Positions 1-9,867 are shown, counted from the stretch's first letter. The stretch: 64,000 bases of DNA from Actinernus sp. WN-2022 (GCA_030867875.1 JAOWCC010000577.1:76489740-76553739); one strand, 5' to 3'. Numbers and translations: made by a program. The notes: generated by a model not told the origin, from the sequence alone.

Positions 1-397
1 ATTCGAAGGGGGAAACTGCGAGTTTAAACTGCGAGCCATACTATTAAAAACTTTAAGCTTTGAGTATACATAGTTTCAAAGAAATGTTGCTCAGATTGAC
101 CATACTACATCTATCAGACAAGGAATTAGTTCCTATTTGCATATCTTTCTTATGTACAAATACATATAGTTTATTCATTTTGGATGCACCATATACGTGA
201 GAAAATTTTGATGAAGGATGGCAAAGAGTGGATGCAATGTACGTACTGTTTTTTAGAGAGATTAAGAGGATCGGTTCACTCTGTGTAACCGAATTCAGTT
301 TCTAGAATAATCGCCTTTTTCAACTGACCACTTAATCTTTACAATCCTTTACAATCCTTTACAATCCAACGGCAGCGCATACAAAACTGTTGCACAG
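1..397. other. Non-coding flank with a short 10-bp tandem repeat
   Basis: No supportable gene. A 10-base unit ACAATCCTTT occurs about 2.7 times at 341-367, and AAACTGCGAG occurs twice within the first 45 bases. The segment ends at a long C homopolymer. It may be host DNA or further decayed element sequence; the sequence does not decide. Confidence 0.5.

Positions 398-435
<38 letters not shown>
398..435. repeat. Poly-C homopolymer, 38 bases
   Basis: An uninterrupted run of 38 C lies just before the first recognisable fragment of the virus-like element. Runs this long are unstable in replication and hard to sequence, so the exact length is uncertain. Confidence 0.9.
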
Positions 436-436
<1 letters not shown>

Positions 437-531
437 TCGATCCCTCACCGCAGGAACCGCCGTCATATCGAAACGTGACATTCACAGAGTGACAGCTTAG
501 AGACGACGATTACGAGTACTATGGGTGGTAA
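436..531 (+). pseudogene. C-terminal remnant of a small virus-like ORF
   Basis: One frame reads through this stretch with a proline-rich then acidic, tyrosine-rich composition. It has a single internal TGA (about 490-492) and ends in a TAA at 529-531 that overlaps an ATG at 531-533 (TAATG). Such overlaps are typical of compact viral or Maverick gene clusters and argue that the ATG at 531 was a genuine start. The left part is lost at the poly-C run. The product is unknown. Confidence 0.3.
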
Positions 532-540
532 TGGCAGAGA

Positions 541-616
541 ATACACGCCATGCAATAATAAAATACCGAGTTTGGGGCCTGGGAGCGAGTAACATGGAAG
601 CGAGGCATCTAGGTCC
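541..616 (+). repeat. Left terminal inverted repeat of the ISL2EU element
   Basis: Pairs base for base with the reverse complement of 5130-5205, with a single mismatch and no gaps. It carries an AT-rich AATAATAAAATA stretch that could serve as a TATA-like element. The transposase ATG at 700 lies 84 bases inside it. Confidence 0.93.
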
Positions 617-699
617 GCACTCGAATGAAATCTTCCTTGCAAACTCTCGAAGCTAATATAATTAGTCTCTATCGTAGCGTTATTTCCCTTTATTTCTCG

Positions 700-2307
700 A
701 TGCCTCTTAATTGCTGTGTACCCCAGTGCACTAAGAAAGGCTATCGGACTTCGAGTGGAGAGAAAATTTCCTATTTTGGGTTCCCAAAGTGCAGTGATTT
801 GAGGAAGAAATGGATCTTGGCGATTCGAAGGGATCCTGGAAAAGAATTTCGAATTACCGAGCAGACTAAAGTCTGTTCGAGGCATTTTAAGGCAACAGAC
901 TTAAAGAAATCACTGAATGGAAAGAAGGTTTCATTGAAGAAAGGTACTGTGCCATCGAAATTTCCCTGGACTGATTCTCCACGTAAGAGAAAGACACCGA
1001 CAGTACGCATACCTCTACCAGCCCAAGCTAAAGCTGCTAAACACGAGGGATTTGAACTCGATCAGCCATCTACTAGCAAATCGCTCGAGGACGAATTAAG
1101 GGAGCAATTGAGAGAGCTTGAGGAACGAAATTCCAATTTACAGGAAAACATAAAGGAACTTGAACGGGAGCGGAACGAAGTTAAAGCGGAGAAAGAATTG
1201 CTCGAAAACAAAAACTTCGAACTTACTGCCCAATTAGAAACCGAGAGGCGTGCATCCTTCGAAGGTATTTTTATCCAGGATCAAGCTGAAGATAAGATTG
1301 AAAGAAAGCTTGAAGAGCTTGCAGCCACAAATATTCGTATATTCAACTTGGAGAACCTAAAATCGGATGAGAATATTGTGTTTTACACAGGATTTCCCAA
1401 CTATGAAACCTTCATGGCCATGTTTACGTTCCTCAACACTGGCACTAATGGTGAGAATATAAGGTATTGTTCCTCGGTGAGAGACGTTACTGATAATTTT
1501 TATGGCAGTGATGAAGATGAAATCGAGGAAAGCAGGGGGAAAAAGCGGGGAAGACCTAGAAAATTAAAGCCCTTGGATGAATTTTTCATTGTCATGTGCA
1601 GACTCAGGAGAGGTTTTGCTGAACTCCATTTGGCAAACTTGTTTGGTGTATCACAGGCCACAGTCAGCAGAATATTCATATCCTTTATTAACTACATGTT
1701 TCTAAAGTTTGCACAAGTTAATATCTGGCCTTCAAGAGAGATAGTAGAGCAGACCATGCCTGAAGCATTCAAAGAGAAGTATCCATCAACTCGTGTCATA
1801 ATTGACTGTACAGAAATCAGGTGTGAAATGCCAAGTAGTTTGCTCCTAAATTCAGAACTCTTCAGTTCCTATAAGAACCACGTTACATTCAAGGCTCTGG
1901 TGGGCATTGCCCCAAGTGGGGCAATAACATTTATAAGTCAGCTCTATACAGGAAGTATCTCAGATCGTGAAATGGTTACTCGAAGTGGTTTTCTTGACCA
2001 ACAGTTTAATGAGGGAGACTCTGTCATGGCTGATAAAGGATTCACCATCCAGGATCTACTTCCACTGGGTGTTTCGCTTAACATCCCTCCTTTCCTTGGT
2101 GCAGATGTCCAAATGTCACAGGAGGATATAATTAAAACACAGCAAATTGCTAGTGTATGTATTCACATTGAACGAGCTATCAACAGGATCAAGAATTACA
2201 AAATTTGGAATGGGGTAGTTCCTCTTAGCTTGACTGGGGTTGTGAATCAGATGTGGGGTGTCTGTGCTTTTCTTTGTAATGCCCAAGACCCTCTTATCTC
2301 TGCTTAG
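700..2307 (+). CDS. ISL2EU transposase: THAP zinc finger, coiled coil, AT-hook and DDE endonuclease
   Basis: 535-residue protein expected to bind the element ends and catalyse DNA cleavage and strand transfer in the nucleus. An N-terminal THAP finger shows C6/C10, a conserved W, C59-x2-H62 and the following GTVPSKF (AVPTIF-like) box. Residues about 128-185 are a charged coiled coil for multimerisation. An AT-hook core RGRPRK sits at 283-288. A helix-turn-helix of the HTH_Tnp_4 type lies near 308-330. The DDE_Tnp_4 (Harbinger-like) core has D369 (IIDCTE), D445 (MADKGF) and E491 (HIERAINR). All catalytic residues are present and there are no stops or frameshifts. The frame extends upstream to an ATG at 625, but the ATG at 700 puts the THAP cysteines at the usual distance from the N terminus and is preferred. 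Transcription probably starts in or near the left terminal repeat. It converges with the YqaJ gene. Confidence 0.88.
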   Translation: MPLNCCVPQCTKKGYRTSSGEKISYFGFPKCSDLRKKWILAIRRDPGKEFRITEQTKVCSRHFKATDLKKSLNGKKVSLKKGTVPSKFPWTDSPRKRKTPTVRIPLPAQAKAAKHEGFELDQPSTSKSLEDELREQLRELEERNSNLQENIKELERERNEVKAEKELLENKNFELTAQLETERRASFEGIFIQDQAEDKIERKLEELAATNIRIFNLENLKSDENIVFYTGFPNYETFMAMFTFLNTGTNGENIRYCSSVRDVTDNFYGSDEDEIEESRGKKRGRPRKLKPLDEFFIVMCRLRRGFAELHLANLFGVSQATVSRIFISFINYMFLKFAQVNIWPSREIVEQTMPEAFKEKYPSTRVIIDCTEIRCEMPSSLLLNSELFSSYKNHVTFKALVGIAPSGAITFISQLYTGSISDREMVTRSGFLDQQFNEGDSVMADKGFTIQDLLPLGVSLNIPPFLGADVQMSQEDIIKTQQIASVCIHIERAINRIKNYKIWNGVVPLSLTGVVNQMWGVCAFLCNAQDPLISA

Positions 2308-2786
2308 TGTAGCTTATACTACACGTATAAGCATTTAAGTGTTTACTTATTGGGGTTGCTCTGTCCTATTTCCATGTTTGTGCTACAATTAATAAATCTT
2401 TATGATGGCAATGAAACTTTAAAATATTAGACAATAAATGAATATTTGAAAATGTGATTCAATGGAAATGTGTTACTCGTAAAAATAAGAGTAGATATAT
2501 TCCATGGGTTAGGACAAGTAATTCGTAATTCATATTAGGTCTAATTGCTTTTGTTTTCAGGAAGTTTATTTGCCTCCAGTAGAAATTGGTATAAGATTTA
2601 CACGAATTAATATACCTCTAGCTTAATGCATCAATGTTGTCCCATTTCAAGTCTTTCACAAATAAGATCCTTTGTTTCAAGTATTTCCATTTCAATGTAT
2701 CTTCTCAAGTGTTAACAAGAAATAAAAGAAATGATACTCAAGGGAATGGTCACATGTCTGAAATGGGACACTGACATCGAGGCAAC
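2308..2786. terminator. Convergent 3' region between the two transposon genes, with polyadenylation signals
   Basis: No ORF. AATAAA at 2391-2396 and again at 2433-2438 suits the plus-strand transposase mRNA. TTTATT at 2565-2570 is AATAAA on the minus strand and suits the YqaJ mRNA. The inferred transcript ends therefore face each other with little or no overlap. Confidence 0.6.
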
Positions 2787-5089
2787 CTAAAGAGGTCTAT
2801 TGTCTTTGTGAAATTCAGCAGCTGCAGTGTTAAGAAATTTATCAAAGAAATATGATTGCAGTGTGTCCCTTTTTTCTCTCCAGAAATGAACATTGGCTTC
2901 AATTCGTTCAATACTCATACCCATACTAGTATAGACTACAAAGTCACACCAGTTAGCTCCTGTTACTCCTAGCTGGCCTTGCACTTGGTAATAATATTGA
3001 TGAGCTTGCTTCAGTTTTGGTTTTCCATCTACTTCTTCGCAGAAGAATGCTGGATCAGAGCATGCATCCAGGGGGGTCACTAAAAACTTAGTTTCAGGAC
3101 ATTTGACTTCAATTAGACCAAAAGAATCCTCACACCCTGCATCTTTTACTTTGCCATCTGGTGAAGCTGCCAGAAAGGGTGTGTCAATACTCACAACAAG
3201 ACCTGACTTGAATAGCTCAATAGCTTTTCTTGTTGAAAACATATATTTCTGGTATTGCCTCAGAGCAATAGGTTCATATGCATTACCATGTACTGTGTAT
3301 TTTGAAGTAAATGGCTTGGGATGAAGTAAACTATTAACAAATGTGTTGTGATTTCTCTGTCGACAACATATGGTCTTGAAATTTGATGCAGTAAGTCTGT
3401 ACTTTCGTTCATTTTTCCATTCATCTGAATTTGACTGTTCCCGGGTGTTTTCCTCAATAGTGTTTAGCTTAACTGCATCAACAGACAGATGCTCAAGTAA
3501 AGCTTTCTGCTGGACTCCCAGGTGCTCTGGTATTTTGTATTGCTCGGTGTTCTGCAGGGGAAATTTAGGATATTCTTTGGGGACACCTGTCATGTTGGGA
3601 TTAATTCTTGCTATAGAATCAATATCACAAAATACTTTAACATTTGATTCTGTAAATTGGAGCTGATAACTACCAAAAGATCCACAGGGACTTTTTCCAA
3701 ACTTTGTTTCCTTGAATTCTGTTTCAGTAGTGCTTTGAGTCAGGATCTGTGCTAGAGGCATGTTGGGATTTATTTTCTGTAGATTAGCTTTAAGTTGGAT
3801 TTCATCAGCAGCCTGTGTTTTGGGATGTTTTCTTGCTTCATAGAGGAGACATCTCAATCCTTCCCCTGCTGATTTCACAGAATCATCCAGTTTGGTTTTT
3901 TTCACAACCAATTCCATGACTGGCTTGGGTTTTATTTTATCCCCTCTCCCTGTTTTGTGCCATTGCTGAAGCGATGAGGTGCACACCACTGCAGGTTGCA
4001 TGTCATCTTCTTGATCAAGTTCCTTTGTATCCTTGCACTCGTATAACGAAAATTTGCAAAGTTTTAGCATTAAAGCTAATACGTGGTTACAGAAACCAAC
4101 TCTACCAGCAACGCACGAGCACGAGGACTGTTGTACTTCTCCAGTAACAAGACGAAGTGCTACTTGCAATTTGTGGGGTGGCTCGTGTTTTTTAAAGCTG
4201 TGGTAGCATAATGCCTTAAAGTAAAAAAACGAATCGTCGCTAGAAGAATGAATTTCTTTCAGGTACTCGTCGTTGAGGAATGTCTTCGCTTTTCGTAAAC
4301 CTGTTGGAACCGAGTGTCCCTGGCTTTGAGGATCAATATTTTTTCCCGACTTAGCAATATGCACATTCATTTCCGCTCGACTAAAAAAAGGCATTCGTTG
4401 TAAGCTTGTAGTCCAGCCATTTTGAGGATACTGAACTGCAGTCGAAGTGGAAGAACTAGACTGGTCTAGACGGTCACGGCTCGTGTCTTGTCTCTGCTTC
4501 CTTCTCGTGTAGATCTCATTTGGGTCTGGATCAACAATGATTTGGTCGCGTCCTGTTGTGATATATTCTTCTACCCTTGAAGGTACAAAGAAATAATAGC
4601 AATATTATTTAAAACAAGTCACCCACAGTTACACCAACAGCATTAACTTATGCATTATAAAAAAAACATGATGTCATTATAAATATAAGTACAGCCGCCT
4701 TTCAAAGAATTAACAACAGACGCAGCGCGAATGTGTGAAAATGGATGGAAGCTTTATGGATTTATGATCGATCGTTGGCTTTGAATCATACGCTGATGAT
4801 TTCCCTTGTTAGGAAACTTTCTAGAGCTTGATTTCAAAGCCACAACCAATAAGGTAATATTCTTCATGTCTGTTTTGTTGAAAGTTCTTTGCAATCGCAC
4901 GCAAGGTTGGCCTTCTTACCTTTTAATGTATTGAGCTTTGGTTTTCAGGCCTTTCGAAGGATCGCCACGACATTTAAGCCAGAAGCGAAGCTCGTCTATC
5001 TTTAGCTTTGCCGGAGACCTTCCACATAGGGATGCCCCTGGAATATCATCTTCAGAAAGCACCGGTTGAATATTAGATGTAGCAGCCAT
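2787..5089 (-). CDS. ISL2EU YqaJ-family nuclease with SAP and SWIM domains, two exons
   Basis: Predicted 652-residue nuclear nuclease, the second protein of ISL2EU elements; its role in transposition is not settled. Exon 1 runs 5089-4920 and encodes a SAP-like DNA-binding segment (about residues 29-62). The donor is AAAAG|GTAAG at 4920/4919 and the acceptor is TTCAAG|G at 4576/4575. Exon 2 is 4575-2787, the intron is 344 bp, and the coding lengths (170+1789) sum to whole codons. Exon 2 holds a SWIM zinc finger (C209, C211, C219, H221). It then has the YqaJ/lambda-exonuclease fold: an RLTASNF box, HGNAYE (E491), SPDG (D530), EVK (E546, K548) and YYYQVQGQ (Q587). All expected catalytic residues are present and there are no stops. 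A shorter reading from the ATG at 4394 would lose the SAP domain. The ATG at 5089 lies 41 bases inside the right terminal repeat. Confidence 0.85.
4576..4919 (-). other. Intron of the YqaJ gene
   Basis: Predicted from a consensus GTAAG donor and an acceptor preceded by a pyrimidine-rich stretch. It splits the codon for residue 57, inside the SAP-like domain. Removing it joins two open segments in the same frame across the domain, which is strong support. It is AT-rich and no other feature is seen in it. Confidence 0.75.
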
Positions 5090-5129
5090 CGAACCAAAAC
5101 ATTTAGTTCAGGGGAAACCTCCCGCTCGT

Positions 5130-5205
5130 GGACCTAGATGCCTCGCTTCCATGTTAATCGCTCCCAGGCCCCAAACTCGGTATTTTATTATTGCATGGCG
5201 TGTAT
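5130..5205 (-). repeat. Right terminal inverted repeat of the ISL2EU element
   Basis: Reverse complement of 541-616 with one mismatch. On the minus strand it provides the same AT-rich core 5' of the YqaJ gene that the left repeat provides for the transposase. The two genes may therefore be driven by duplicate promoters. Confidence 0.93.
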
Positions 5206-5412
5206 AAGCTTATGAGGAACTTGATAGAAGCCGCGACTTTGAATGGAATCGCCGCTGGCATCGGTTGGGTTGGAAAGAAGGTTGCAAATGGCAGCTCATT
5301 TGGGGAACCGTCGACAAGCATCACAGACTACGCCAAGTGGACTGCGGTCTTGGCTGCGAGCATAGCCGCCAAGGAGTACTTGGAGGATAAGAAGTTCATA
5401 CCAGCGGGATGA
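5206..5412 (+). pseudogene. Small virus-like ORF, 5' end split off by the ISL2EU insertion
   Basis: An intact-looking frame from the ATG at 5212 (66 residues), rich in Gly and Ala, with a hydrophobic C-terminal half that could be membrane-associated. Across the empty site the same frame reaches back to an ATG at 531, so the transposon inserted after the first few codons. Its TGA (5410-5412) overlaps the next ATG (5409-5411) as ATGA, which suggests coupled expression in the parent element. I associate it with small ORFs of cnidarian Maverick-like elements; the function is unknown. Confidence 0.4.
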
Positions 5413-5832
5413 TATCTTCAATCGCCATGATGGTCGGTGGTGATATCCTCAACGCCACAACGTTCACCGGTAGTAATTACCTCGCCCGTTATCTCTCTGG
5501 TGGGGGACACGCCGCGCTCGTGGAGAATAAACGGCACGACAAAGCCCTCGAAAGGAATCAAGCGGCCTGGGCAGCTTTCCAAGTACACTGGGAGAAGCTT
5601 GTTCATTGGTTGCAGGAACAGGAACGCCTATGGCAACACTCCGAGGACGACCTCGCCGACACTTACACCGCCATGAGCCTCTACAATCAGGTACATGTCC
5701 AGAGTCGGTTCTCGGTTCTCTGACTACTACAGATCCTCATCCGCGCAAAAGACGGGTGAATTGATCATAACGAGCCAGAGATCATCGGCAGTTCGGAAAT
5801 ACGTGCGGGCCGGTTGCTATGGAGTGACGTCA
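5409..5832 (+). pseudogene. Small virus-like ORF broken by a 7-bp tandem duplication
   Basis: Starts at ATG 5409, overlapping the preceding stop. It has a hydrophobic Gly/Ala-rich N terminus (about residues 1-30) followed by a charged, helical segment rich in Trp, Gln and Glu. The frame ends early at 5721-5723. A perfect 7-base tandem duplication, CGGTTCT at 5706-5712 and 5713-5719, shifts the frame. The +1 frame then carries a compositionally similar continuation to about 5832. The break is therefore a replication-slippage event in a once longer gene. It resembles an uncharacterised ORF of cnidarian Maverick-like elements. The function is unknown; a minor virion or membrane role is a guess. 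Confidence 0.4.
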
Positions 5833-6439
5833 TAGTCGTGGCAAATATGAATCATTATTTTGTTTTGCGCTTTTTGCTTGATCGCTTTGGTAATTACTTT
5901 ATGTCAGCAAAAGATTGCACACAAAACACGTTTGAGGATCTTCGATCTTGCGGATCCTGCGTTATTTCAAGGGCTGCACTTCAGTGCCAGTGGCATTTTG
6001 ACATGAGCGGGAAAAACAGTATTATGAAATTAAGGTAAAGGATTGCTTCGCATACTCGACTCGTGCTTCGACTTATGGACGTATTCGCTTTCGCCGTGTT
6101 TTTCTCGCTGAATCGAGCGACAAATTCTCCGCAGTACTGGCATCTTCTGAATTCGGAAATTTGCGGCGTGAAATTTTGTAAGTTCCTGTCAAACAGCCTG
6201 GTTGCACGATCCCTTCGCAGTTTCCCTCGCCACTAGCCGACAGTATCCAAATAGAAAATAGCCGGCTTTGGGATTTGGATGAATGGCCGCAGGATTGTCG
6301 ATGGTGGTTGTCTTGCTACGACATTCGGCGTTTTGGCAGCAATTATGCGCCAAAATCAGAAGATTTTCATCTTAGAGAATTACCAGTGGCTAATAAACAA
6401 TTGAAAAGAACAAACCACTCGCAATCGCTTCTCGGTCAG
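5833..6439. other. Stretch without recognisable gene
   Basis: Open segments occur on the plus strand (5814-6038 and 6275-6499), but neither has a recognisable family or consistent coding character. The second leads into the proline-rich and coiled-coil fragment that follows and may be its decayed upstream part. Confidence 0.4.
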
Positions 6440-6831
6440 GCCGAAACACCAACCCGCCACCGACCCCGCCAGCCTCTTACGAGGAGATTGAAAGCTTAAA
6501 AGTGTCTCTGGCGAGAGCAAACGAGGAAATTACATCCCTGAAAACAGACCGAAGGAAATCAAGTAACGAACACGTATGTAGATATAAAGTAGAAGGAAAG
6601 TATATGGCAGCGAAAATGGCGGGTAGTCCCCCAAAGTTCAAGGTCCAGAGGGGCACACATTTGGAGCATGATCAGCGATATTTGTGAGAAATATAAAGTC
6701 CTTCTGGTGTCCAGAATTCTGATATGCAGTCAATGCTAAACCAAATCGCCGAAGAAGTGACCAAGAATAAAGAGGAACGTAAAGCATCTGCAAGTGCCCA
6801 AAAATATCTACAGTCCGAGGTTGAAGTCTGA
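6440..6831 (+). pseudogene. Coiled-coil protein fragment of the virus-like element
   Basis: A proline/threonine-rich segment is followed by strongly heptad-like, Glu/Lys/Ala-rich sequence in frame from about 6446 to 6687. A further coiled-coil piece in another frame runs 6724-6831. Between them (about 6630-6720) the reading frame changes at least once. The right end stops abruptly in the first copy of the 121-bp tandem repeat, sharing the microhomology GTTGAAGTC with the repeat. No function can be assigned. Confidence 0.35.
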
Positions 6832-7252
6832 GCACTTCGGGATATTGAACACAAGCCTAAAAGAGATATGCCAAACAAAATATATTTTTTGAGTTGCCCG
6901 GTATCCCAGCTAGTTTACCCAGGTTGGAGTCCATGACACTACACTAGTATGCCTGAGTATTTCGGGATATTGAACACAAGCCCAAACGAGATATGCCAAA
7001 CAAAATCTATTTTTGAGTTGTTCGGTATCCCAGCTGGTTTACCCAGGTTGAAGTCCATGGCACTACAGTATGCCTGAGCACTTCGGGATATTGAACACAA
7101 GCCTAAAAGAGATGTACGCCAAAAAAAATACGTTTTAGTTGTTCGGTATCGCAGCTGGTTTACCCAGGTTGAAGCCCATGGCACTACTGTATACCCGAGC
7201 ACTTCGGGATATTGAACACAAGCCTAAAATATATTTACGCCAAACAAAATAG
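6819..7252 (+). repeat. Tandem repeat, about 3.5 copies of a 121-125 bp unit
   Basis: The marker GAGCACTTCGGGATATTGAA (or a close variant) recurs at 6830, 6955, 7076 and 7197, giving periods of 125, 121 and 121 bases. Each unit continues with ACACAAGCC, an A/T-rich block, a CGGTATC(C/G)CAGCT block and AGGTTGAAG. The copies differ by scattered substitutions and small indels. The last copy fades near 7252. The ORFs on the minus strand here are periodic by-products. Confidence 0.85.
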
Positions 7253-7766
7253 GTAACCTACCTACGAATAGCCGTTAGCCATCGCAAAATTTGCGCAAAT
7301 CAGATCAAAACAACCAGATGCGAATTACCGGTCGCGAACTGCAGCTACCGACTACAAACAACAAGACACGAGAAACCTGCTGACAGGGTAGGGTAACATC
7401 TCTCACATCTCGATATCTCATCCGCTTCATTTTCAGTATCCTCGATAATAATTTGGGGTCCGAATAACAAATAATAAGCGCAGTGTGCGACGTTTCGAAC
7501 AGTAATTGGCAAGCGTGTAAGTCGCATTTTCGGCAAACCAGATAAATCGTCGACCTCGATCGAAACGTACTGAAAGTCGGGCTACGAATGACTATATTTC
7601 GTGCACTACTACGGGTAGTCGACTGATGAAAAGTAAAATGCAAGAGTAGGTCATTGACACATACGGATTACGATATCTAGGCGCTAAAGTAGGCACTTTA
7701 AGGTGACATGAGGCTGCTCCTGCTTCCTAGAGCACCATTGGTCCCCTATCACCAGGGGTAGTTTGG
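7253..7766. other. No recognisable feature
   Basis: A minus-strand open stretch (7305-7643) has two overlapping frames and no recognisable domain. A small stem with CCCCTATCACCAGGGG lies at about 7742-7757, just upstream of the integrase pseudogene. Confidence 0.4.
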
Positions 7767-8776
7767 TTGCTAAGACTGTCTGGCTCGTTATGTACGTGGG
7801 TAGTGGTATGCTTGCCCTCGGTTATGCCGCCAGCCGTTGGTTGTAGCCCACTACCGTCCCTCTTAAGAGAGACAACCGGATTAACAGGCCAAGTCATGGA
7901 GGCTAAGCTCGCAAGTGTTTACTATTCTCCCTCAGGTTATTGGCGAGGGGATGGTGCCCTTACCAAACTCACCAAGACAGCCAAGGTGGACGTGAGCGAT
8001 AAGGTACGGCAGTGGCTTGCCAGGCACACCATGTGGCAGATTTACCTCCCCAAGCCCAAGTACATACCGCTACCACACTGGACTGTAACGATCCCCAACG
8101 AAGTGCGCCAAGCTGAGCCCTTGACTTCAAAGAATAGCTGGAAGGTCTCGGCGGTGCTCACCGGAATCTACGAGCATGGTCCGTCGACGTGGCCAAAGCT
8201 GTTGCAGGTTGACCCTGGTCGTGAGTTTATGGGGTGGTTAGCTCCACCTTGGAACGGCACGGAACCAAAGTCAAACGTGGCGAATCCGGTAACCATAGAG
8301 CACAGGGATTCGTGGAGAGGATGAATCGGACGTTGGTCGAACGCTTGTTTTCACACCAATACGCCCAGGAGATGTTGATGGAAGGCGTCAGGTCGACATA
8401 ATGGGTAAAGCGTCTGCCTGCTATCCGTGCCGCTATGAATGGTGAAGTGACGAGACTCACGGGTAAGGAGCCAGCAACGAGCGAGGTGGAACCCACCGCC
8501 GGTGATACGTATCTTCGAGCTGTAGGATTCAAGGAGGGGACGGCTACCCTTTGACGTTTTGGTTCGGTACTTGTATGCTCCAGGGAACTTGAAGGTTGAA
8601 ACTGCAGAGCAACCGGTCTCTGTGGAGTTTAAAGTCATACGCCATCTCACGTAGTATGGTATCCTCGGGCCAACCAGTGCTGTACGACTTGGATGAGGTG
8701 CGCCAAAACGAAGGTTGAGGAGTTGCAGGCGGTACCAAGCAACACAGAGTTCCTTCCGAGTAATATCTTACTGTGA
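7767..8776 (+). pseudogene. Maverick-type retroviral-like integrase, broken
   Basis: The open frame 7767-8324 has its likely start near the ATG at 7896. It shows the N-terminal region seen in cnidarian Maverick-like integrases (YYSPSGYW, then a WQIYLP block) and a later VDPGREF motif of the rve catalytic core. Three lesions are visible. The segment that should carry the first catalytic Asp is missing: the text jumps from the PNEV block straight to AEPLTSKNS near 8100. A frameshift near 8290-8305 moves the third-acid motif (VERMNRTL) into another frame. An in-frame TAA lies at about 8398-8400. The C-terminal part can be followed to a TGA at 8774-8776, three bases from the end of the convergent minus-strand gene. 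It was probably a DDE strand-transfer enzyme for element integration and is now inactive. Confidence 0.6.
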
Positions 8777-9867
8777 GACCTACGCCCTCATCTTTGCCAT
8801 GTGTGCCCTCTGTTCTAAGCGAATCAGACGTACCGTCTCTCTCTTTTCTTCGTCGTCGTCTCCGTCAAACTCGTAGGGGATGGGCTTGTCGAGTTCCTTA
8901 CGCTCCTTGTCGGTTAAAGTCGGGGGAGCTTCGGGAGGTCACTAGGTTGGCGTCTTGCTCGAGGCTTTTGGCGTGGTGAGGGAATGGAGGGGGAATGCCG
9001 GCCTTCTGTGGCGGAGTTTGCAGGCCAAAAGGCTTTTTTAAGTGGCGCTTGAGGCATCAGGGCTTTCATACCTAGTCAAACAATCTTGGTCTCCCCACTC
9101 TTACAGGTCTTGGTATAACGGTGGAGGTGGGTGGCTCGCGTAAATCGCTGGTCACAATCCCCACACACGTAGATGTAAACGAGCTTGGCAAGGTTGCTGA
9201 TGAAGAACGCGTGACTGTCGTACACACCAATCGTTATCACGTCCTTGTAGTTAGGGAGTGACCTCCGCAAGTACCATGCGCCATCCTCCGTAGGCTCGTA
9301 CACCCGGATACCCAATTTGAAGTACTTCTCGACTTCGTTGAGCTTGTCGAGAGGAGTTCAGGGGAGTGTGTCGAGTAACTCCTTGTCACAAAAGTGACTA
9401 GCGAGAAGCCTTGCCTGTTGGGTATCCGATTAGGTTTAGCCCCTTGATGTATAGCCAGGCACCGCCACAAATCCTTGAAGGTGTCAAGGCGTGCATCCCC
9501 ATCTTCTGGCGTAGCCACTCGGGAAGGACCCCACCATCCAGGAGTGGTTTACGCTCGACTTAACGTCCATGTAAATCCTCCTCACGAATACCCACTTGGG
9601 GTGGGACGATTGAGTTGTCTGGATTCAGACGCTTCTCTTCGCGCTTTGTTATCCACTTCTCTGCGTCTTCCATTTTGCTAACCCAAGGTGAACCATTGTG
9701 TGTCTTACTAAAGAGCATCACACGGTCGTCCTTGACATTTCTGAGGCGATAAATGGTATTAAGAGAAAAGGATGTGTCCACGGCTTCCATGACCTTGAAC
9801 GTCAGTACTTGACTCCGGAAGAAGCGCCATTTATTCGTGCGTATTCCTTCACCGTGTCGAAGGCTAT

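Larger units (their letters stand above)
541..5205. mobile_element. Complete ISL2EU-type (PHIS superfamily) DNA transposon with two intact genes
   Basis: The element is bounded by 76-bp terminal inverted repeats (541-616 and 5130-5205) with one mismatch and no indels. Inside are a plus-strand THAP/DDE transposase and a minus-strand YqaJ-type nuclease. That gene pair is characteristic of ISL2EU elements, relatives of PIF/Harbinger. The outermost bases on both sides are AT. This fits a 2-bp AT target duplication, in which case the element proper is 543-5203. The empty site supports this: keeping one AT leaves the reading frame open from the ATG at 531 into the ORF at 5206-5412, whereas removing both would shift it. 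The insertion lies inside the Maverick-like remnant and is therefore younger. With both ORFs intact and near-identical termini it could be autonomous, or only recently silenced. Confidence 0.85.

Noticed and set aside
625..699. Use of the upstream ATG at 625 for the transposase
   Set aside because: The extra 25 residues place the THAP finger away from the N terminus, where this domain normally lies, and have no recognisable content. The ATG at 700 is the better start.
2787..4394. YqaJ gene as a single-exon ORF starting at 4394
   Set aside because: Good splice sites at 4920/4919 and 4576/4575 join an in-frame upstream exon with a SAP-like domain. The segment between the acceptor and 4394 also reads as coding.
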